Positions 57,881 through 64,000 of a stretch of DNA of 64,000 nucleotides are shown piece by piece. Numbering within the stretch: the first letter of the stretch is position 1; every line of letters begins with the position of its first letter. A model generated the notes under the pieces. That model had not been told where the DNA came from. It ran no database searches and saw only the letters and a list, made by a program, of their open reading frames with translations. Origin of the DNA: Okapia johnstoni. Taxonomy: Eukaryota; Chordata; Mammalia; Artiodactyla; Giraffidae. The stretch is taken from NCBI GenBank assembly GCA_024291935.2, contig CM044310.1, positions 84,008,713-84,072,712 on the forward strand, written 5' to 3'. The position numbers were made by a program, and so were the translations under genes.

Positions 57881-58540
57881 CCTCTCTCCTCATGCTCATG
57901 TGTGTATGGAAAAGCAGTTAGTCCCTCCTCCCTTCCATTCACCTGCTCTCAGGCAGCAAGACACCCATAACAAACCCCCACTAGGGACCTGGATAGGCAA
58001 GACCCAGTCAGCTGGGCCTTCCAATCTTTCTCAAATAGGGTTGGCTGTGAGACCCACTGGTGGTCCAGACTCTGAGCAAGACTCTCTGATCTCTCCATGG
58101 GAAGGACTTTTCACAGGCCTCAACCAGGTGCAAAGTGGCAACAAGTCAATGGGGTAAACCTCATAGAGGCCACCTCCCTGCTTTGCCACACAAAGTAAAA
58201 GGATTCCTACACTTAGAGGACCAGAGCAAAGGAAGATGAAAATAAAACCAAACAAAACAAACAAAAACTCTTCCTGTTCAGACTCTCAAGAATCCTCACA
58301 GAAGCCCTGGAATCTTCACATCAAAGAATTTTACCCTCTTAAAGCCACTGAGACTTAGTGGGCACTTAGAGGCAAGACTGCTGCTAATTGCCTACTGGAC
58401 ATAAAAATGGACTAAAAGAACTCCAGATAATTCACTTCAATTTGACCCAGCAAGAGCTATGCCGCTATGCAAATGACCTCACTACTGCTTCCCCTGGATT
58501 ACTTGAGTATTTCTGTTGCCAGGTATGGAAGGGCAGGAAG

Positions 58541-58670
58541 TGTGTGTTAGTCGTTCAGTCATGTCCGACTCTTTACAACCCCATAGATTGTAGCCCGCTG
58601 GGCTCCTCTGTCCATGGGATTCTCCAGGCATGGAGTGGGTTGCCATGCCCTCCTCCAGGGGATCTTCCTA
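58541..58670 (-). mobile_element. Bov-tA SINE, head-truncated, antisense
   Basis: TGTGTGTTAGTCGTTCAGTC to CCTCCTCCAGGGGATCTTCC; the tRNA-like head is missing. Confidence 0.92.
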
Positions 58671-58739
58671 ATAAGCTGATGTCAAATCATTTAAGAGGTT
58701 ACACTCTTCTCAAATGGAGGTGAGCAAGGGTCACAGAAA

Positions 58740-59265
58740 GAACCTGAGATTGGAATCATGGAGAATTAGATCCAATTCTCTCTGCTGCTGTTTATTAGCC
58801 ATGTGACCTAGGGCCTTCATTTTTGGTGGAGATTTTGGATGGTGGATGGGCTGAGATAAGAAGAATGGAGAAAAGGGACATTCAGAGGGATAGTTGGATG
58901 TAATGGTATGACATATGTGGAGACCTGAATACTCAAAAAATATTAGTCTCCATCTTCCTTTGCAGACAAGCCTAACACAGGTGTCTTATCTTCCAACGAA
59001 ACATTCTTCTCTATAAGATATAACCTGGTATGTTCTGTAAAACTTGCCCAAATAAAAGAGAAAATCTTTTCTCTCTGTACTTACACCTGTATAAGAGAAA
59101 ACAGAGTTAGATAATCTTGCTATAGAAGGGTCACAGAAATTATCTGGCATAACACCTTCATCTCATAGATCAGAAAACTGAGACTCAGAAAAGAAGTAAC
59201 TGTTTGTTGTCAAACAGAAAATTGGTAGGACAAAGATCTAAATCAGTTTACTCAACATAACAAAA
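58740..59265. mobile_element. MIR remnants (58740-58825 plus, 59130-59260 minus)
   Basis: First: TTATTAGCCATGTGACCTAGG in sense MIR order. Second: CACCTTCATCTCATAGATCAG and GACTCAGAAAAGAAGTAAC as reversed MIR. Both diverged. Confidence 0.5.
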
Positions 59266-59929
59266 AAAATGGCCCATGAAGAGGTGAAGTGTAATCAATA
59301 CCACAGTGATAAGACCTACAATTTGTGTATAGCTTCCTACATTCCCAACATGCACTGACTCATTAAATATCACAACAGGGTCTTGAGATATGTTCTAATA
59401 TTGTTCCCCATGTAACAGATCAAGATAGTGAAAGAGAAGGACATGGAGCTCACCTCCTCCCATTACCCTACATGTGGAACAATTCTCACAGAATACCTGC
59501 CATATAACAGATTACCCAAGCTTTTACAATGGTGAAGCCAGAATTTGAACCGAAGACTTCTTGGCTCCTTTGAACCAAAGCCCTGCTCTCACTCAACCAC
59601 ACTCAACAGCCTCTCATGCTCACTCACCAAGCACCATCAAATCGCCAACATGGAACAGCCTCTAGAGAAGATAAAGTTACGACACAACTCTTATCTTAAA
59701 ACACCTAACATTTTAATTGAGGAAAAAACAAAATATACACACTTAGTGATTCATAGCAGTCAAAGACGACATGCTCAAAGTGATGAGATGCTATTATCTA
59801 GATGTGAGAGAAAGAAGAAGAATGTGGGTCCAAGAAGCAAAAGAGGTCTTTTCAGATGAGATGCTACCTGAGCAAGCCTGGAAAACAAGTCTGTCCTGGG
59901 AACCCATGCTAGTGTGTCTTGTTTAGGTG

Positions 59930-60440
59930 GTATAGTGGTTTTAAAATACATCCACAATTTCTTTGACGTGCCTCCCTTCAAGTGTTAGAATTTCCTTTTC
60001 CCCTTAATATGAGTAGGACTTGGTGACTCACTCGTAATAAATAGAATATGGCAGAAGAGACAAGGAAGACACTGCAGCTTCCTTCTCCTCTCTTGGATCA
60101 GTTCCTCTTGGGGAAGCCAGCTGCCGTGCTGTAGGCACACTCAAGTAGCTCTATGGAAAGACTCACATGGCAATGAATGGAAGCCTCCTGGCAACTGAGG
60201 GATTGAGATCTCTTGCCAAGAGCTACCCTCTATCTACCAGCTTGACATCCAGTCTTCAGTTGACTGCAGCCTTGGCTGACATCTTGAGGGTGACTTCTTT
60301 AGAAATCCCAAGCCAGAAACAACCATCTAAGCTGCTCCCAAATTCCTGACCCACAGAAATTGTGAGATAACAAACATTTGTTGCTTTAAGTAGCTAAATT
60401 TGGGTGTAATTGGTTATACCGCAATAAATAAGTAATCTAG
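59930..60440 (+). mobile_element. MaLR-type (MLT1-like) LTR
   Basis: TTTGACGTGCCTCCCTTCAA, TAAATAGAATATGGCAGAAG, AAGCCAGCTGCCGTGCTGTA and the end TGTTGCTTTAAGTAGCTAAA, TTATACCGCAATAAATAAG follow an MLT1-like LTR. Solo LTR. Confidence 0.55.
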
Positions 60441-62190
60441 ATGGTAATGCTGCATATGTATTGAAGGGATGTGAAAAATAAAAGAGGATGCAGATAATAA
60501 AGTAAATGGCAGACTCCACATCTTCCAACTCTAGTTCTAATGCTCTGAGACCTAGAAAATGCAGGTTAAGCTGGAGTTAAGTGCAGAAAAGACATTTATC
60601 CAAATTAATAGCCAGGAGCCAATTTCCTGAAAGCTCAGTTAGTAAATTTACCAAGCAACTATCCAGGGTCACTATGTGCCATCAAGAGTGGTGAATACTA
60701 ATTAATCTTTCTCCAGAGGGGAGTCAATTGGGCCCAGAATAGAAATATTCCTCTCCAATGTACCCAAGGGCAGTGGAAAAAACCCAGGCTTCTCACGTGC
60801 AATCTGACTTTGTAATTACAATTTCAGGTAGCAATCATTAAGCATATACCTCCACTCCTCATTTTACAGATAAGCATCTACCTGCACAGGCACACCACAG
60901 CCAGCAGAACACGATTCATGCCCAGTGCTGTGTCCTTCACCTGGGTCACCCATCACAGAAACCTCTGCAGCACCATGATCTTAAAGAAATGATTACCATT
61001 TGTGGTTCTAAATAGGCCCACGTTATTTTCTACAAGTGTCAATTTTCCCCTGCAACATTACATTTTCCAACATTTAGTTTTCCAGCATTTTGCCATGACT
61101 ATCTGTGTAGATTAGAAAGGTTCTTAACTGTTATCTGTAATAGATTTTGCCTGCAGCAAAATTCATGCAGGCATAATAGAAGAACAAAGTGTACTCTGAT
61201 GAAATTGCAACCATAATTTCCAGATGCCTGACATTTATTGCTTATTGCTATTAGAATTCAAGTGCCTATTTGTTTTGTACTTTGCTTTTATTCTTACATC
61301 ACAACATATAATGGGAAAAAAAGATATTTTAAATGTTGGGTTAAGTATAACAGATCAGTACGAGCACCAACATAATCAATACTACTTAAACATACTTCTA
61401 GGCAATTAATTTTTAAAGAATCAAATTGTTGCACCACATCAAAATTTATAATGATACCAGAAAGGGCGTTACATTCTTTATTGTTTAATTAAAAGCAACA
61501 TTTAGCACTCAGGCAGCTAACTGTTAAGACATCACAACATAAAAGGTTTTGCTTATCATTATGCTGAGAGAGGTACAACTGACTTTTTACATTTTTTACT
61601 ATTAAATGTTAATTGTACTTAATTAGCTAGCAGGAATTAATCAAATTAGTAGAAATCAGAAGGCGAGCTGTAAGAAGCAAGCTTAATATAGCCATCCTAC
61701 AGTGACCAGGCATTGCTGATACTTGATATCCAGATAACTGTCTTCTTCTGAAAGAAGAAAACAAGTAGGTTTTACAGCGAACAAGTTGATAAAGTTGAGT
61801 CCAGAAAATGGCAGAGAGTAAAATATGCATAGTTTCAGGGAAAGACACAAGAAGATGCATACACAGAACAGAGAAGAGACATAGCAAATAAAAGCAAGTA
61901 GAAAATTATATTGAAAGATTCAAGCTGAAAGAAATAATGAGAAAGAGAGGAGAAGAAAGAACACTTCCCAGCCTCTGGGTTCCTACCTAGAGGACTACAG
62001 ATTCAAGATAGGTGGGTGAAGCTGTTAAAACTCAGCTCAGGATATTTGCCCAATGCTGAGTCACTGCCCAAATGCTCAGACGGTGTTTAGGCTCTTAAGA
62101 GAAAAATGGTGGGTAGAATGAGAGTATCTTGCTGACTATCAAGTTCATGGACCACCTGGGCTGATTCATAGAAGGTTAAAGGGGCCTGGA
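60441..62190. other. AT-rich single-copy block, candidate conserved noncoding DNA
   Basis: 60940-61680 is free of recognisable transposons over ~740 bp, unusual in this window, and dense in TAATTA/TTAATTAA homeodomain-type words (for example 61486-61493 and 61618-61640). No coding frame stands out. Conservation is unproven. Confidence 0.35.
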
Positions 62191-62408
62191 GGGCTTCCCT
62201 GATGGCTCAGCAGTAAAGAATCTGCCTGCAGTGCAGGAGACATGGGTTTGATCCCTTGGTTGAGAAGATCCCCTGGAGAAGGAGATGGCAACCCATTCCA
62301 TCTCCAATCTTGCCTGGGAAATTCCACGGACAGAGGAGTCTGGTGGGCTACAGTCCATGGGGTTGCAAAGAGTCAGAGATGACTTAGTGATTAAACAACA
62401 ACAAAAGA
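62191..62408 (+). mobile_element. Bov-tA SINE
   Basis: Head GGGCTTCCCTGATGGCTCAG to tail GACTTAGTGATTAAACAACA. GGCCTGGA at the left and GACCTGGA at the right are the likely TSD. Confidence 0.95.
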
Positions 62409-63244
62409 GACCTGGAAAGGACATAGAAACAAAGTAGGCCCTGTCATGGACCCTTTTGATTAATTTTCCCCTACCAAGTCCACATGTGAAAAATTCTGTC
62501 TAATAAGCAATGTGATGCTATGAAGGTAAACACACAACTTCTATTGGGCTTTTTGCAGTACTGAAAGCAACTTTTGAACCCCATTACATTACTACTGTTC
62601 AGACTCCAATCTAATTCTTTTATTTTATGGTTGAGAAAAATGATGCCTTCCCTAATACTGGCAACACTGGAGACTGACTCCAAATATGGTGAATACACCC
62701 AGGAGGCAGTGAGCACAGGCCTGGTCTGTAAAGGCACCTCCACATGCCTGTACTTTCTACGGGGATAGGACTATGGTCTCACAAGCTACCAGTAGCTCTA
62801 CCCTCCAGCCCAAAACCCTGCAAATGAGTGCATCCTCCTTGGGGTAAGCTCTATGACTATGAAAATACCTGTCATAGCCTGTAAGGTCTGGGTTCTGAAA
62901 CTGGGTGTCCAGGCAACTGCTCTCAGAAGTACATATGCTACATAATGATTCTAGAGAAACAAGGCATTCCAACGAAATCCCCCTCCAGGAACCTATCAAG
63001 AGCAGGCCTGTGAGACAAGATAGAAAATTTACACATTATTCTACAATTAAGTAAAGAAATTACAACTACTCCAGTTTCTGTAGATGACCTCATCTTCTTG
63101 ATGACATCTTACGCCTAGTCAAAACAGGCAGGGAAAGGATTTAAACATACCATCTATTGGTATTTCAGTCAACTGAATCTCCTTTTGGTAAATAAATCTT
63201 GAGAATGTCTTTGCATACTCTGTGTGCACATGTATTTATATTAA
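62409..63244. other. No recognisable feature
   Basis: Unique-looking DNA with short chance frames only. Confidence 0.4.
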
Positions 63245-63254
63245 TACAAAATTT

Positions 63255-63470
63255 GTTGCTGTTGTTGTTTAGTCACTAAGTTATGTCTGACTCTTGCGAC
63301 TCCATAGACTATAGCCCACCAGGCTTCTCTGTCCGTGAGATTTCCCAGGCAAGAATACTGAAGTGGGCTGCCATTTCCTTCTCCAGGGGATTTTTCTGAC
63401 CCAGAGGTCAAACCTGCATCTTTTGCATTGGCAGGTGGGTTCTTTACCACTGAGCCACCAAGGAAGTTCT
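63255..63470 (-). mobile_element. Bov-tA SINE, antisense
   Basis: TTGCTGTTGTTGTTTAGTCA to ACTGAGCCACCAAGGAAGTTC. TACAAAATTT (63245-63254) and TACATAAATTT (63471-63481) are the likely TSD. Confidence 0.95.
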
Positions 63471-63533
63471 TACATAAATTTATATCACAATATTTAGATA
63501 ATCATTGAAAACATCTTATCAATAAGAAAGATC

Positions 63534-63565
63534 TTCATGGTATCTTAAGTTCAAGATACCATGAA
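63534..63565. repeat. Perfect 13-bp inverted repeat with 6-nt loop
   Basis: TTCATGGTATCTT (63534-63546) and AAGATACCATGAA (63553-63565) are exact reverse complements around AAGTTC. It lies outside any recognised transposon. Confidence 0.9.
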
Positions 63566-63618
63566 ATTCAGTTCAGTAGGGAGGACTGGGCTCAACAGGA
63601 ACAATCTGTAAGTGTGAA

Positions 63619-63623
<5 letters not shown>

Positions 63624-63649
<26 letters not shown>
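63624..63649. repeat. (TG)n microsatellite
   Basis: About 13 GT units. Confidence 0.95.
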
Positions 63650-63819
63650 ATGCATGTTTATACCCAGGAGGTGGGTGTTCTAGGTTCAATCAAGAAAGAC
63701 TTCCTGGATCTAGAATGAGTTTGAATACAAACTAAGGATTGTGGGTTCAACCTCATGGGCAGCCTCTGTTGATACGGAATCAGACGCATTAGGATAATAT
63801 AGCGTTTTAGGGGAAAGAT

Positions 63820-64000
63820 GACAAGCTGTGGGTTTGTCATATATAGCTTTTATTATGTTGAGGTATGTTCCTTCTATTCCTGCTCTCTGGAGGGTTTTTT
63901 ATCATAAATGGATGTTGAATTTTGTCAAAGGCTTTTTCTGCATCTATTAAGATAATCATATGGTTTTTATCTTTCAATTTGTTAATGTGGTGTATTACAC
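63820..64000 (-). mobile_element. L1 ORF2 segment, antisense, runs off the window
   Basis: The minus strand encodes part of L1 RT, including the motif A word [11 protein letters not shown] (near 63925-63955). The frame is broken by a one-base change near 63895. The L1 ends abruptly at about 63820 in mid-ORF2 with no 3' UTR or A-tail on that side, which for a minus-strand element is where its 3' end should be. Confidence 0.85.

Noticed and set aside
57831..58157. 108-codon open frame
   Set aside because: No recognisable domain; begins in L2-like DNA and has no splice or promoter support.

Overview
The window is nuclear DNA from a pecoran ruminant (cattle, sheep, goat or a relative). The diagnostic evidence is about a dozen BovB (RTE-clade) LINE copies, about sixteen Bov-tA/BovA2 SINEs that share the BovB 3' end, several CHR-type tRNA-derived cetartiodactyl SINEs and artiodactyl L1 elements, on a background of pan-mammalian MIR, L2, MER5, MER20, MaLR-like LTR and old L1M relics. 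The sequence alone does not separate Bos from Ovis or Capra.

No cellular protein-coding gene, rRNA, functional tRNA or CRISPR array can be supported. The long reading frames are LINE reverse transcriptase/endonuclease relics or their antisense shadows. The window reads as intergenic or long-intron DNA.

Layout: 1-5.2 kb, old L1M 3' ends, an MaLR-like LTR split by a clean L1 insertion, and AT-rich unique DNA. 5.2-11.5 kb, the BovB copy with the best-kept RT frame, then a three-layer nest (ancient LINE, BovB, L1). 11.5-16 kb, antisense ancient L1M with an embedded short DNA transposon. 16-35 kb, single-copy DNA with MIR/L2/MER5 and ruminant SINEs, a short BovB with a 76-bp junction duplication, a candidate conserved element near 26.2 kb and an exon-like open stretch near 27.5 kb. 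35.5-38.8 kb, a near full-length BovB with diverged target-site duplications (TSDs), dead by stops and frameshifts. 39-43.8 kb, MER20 split by BovB, a truncated SINE, a spliced-exon-like 104-bp segment and another BovB. 44-55 kb, mostly unique DNA, a diverged local duplication, an L2 split by a CHR SINE, a mosaic SINE and two 27-32 bp micro-insertions of the BovB/Bov-tA tail. 55.5-64 kb, a decayed BovB, an MaLR-like LTR, an AT-rich candidate conserved block, SINEs, and an L1 running off the right edge.

The retroelements act as one system in an established sense: BovB encodes endonuclease plus RT, and Bov-tA SINEs carry the BovB 3' tail and are thought to be mobilised by BovB. No copy here encodes a complete machine. 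Repeat family names are pattern recognition from memory and were not checked with RepeatMasker; boundaries without a stated TSD are good to about 10-20 bp.
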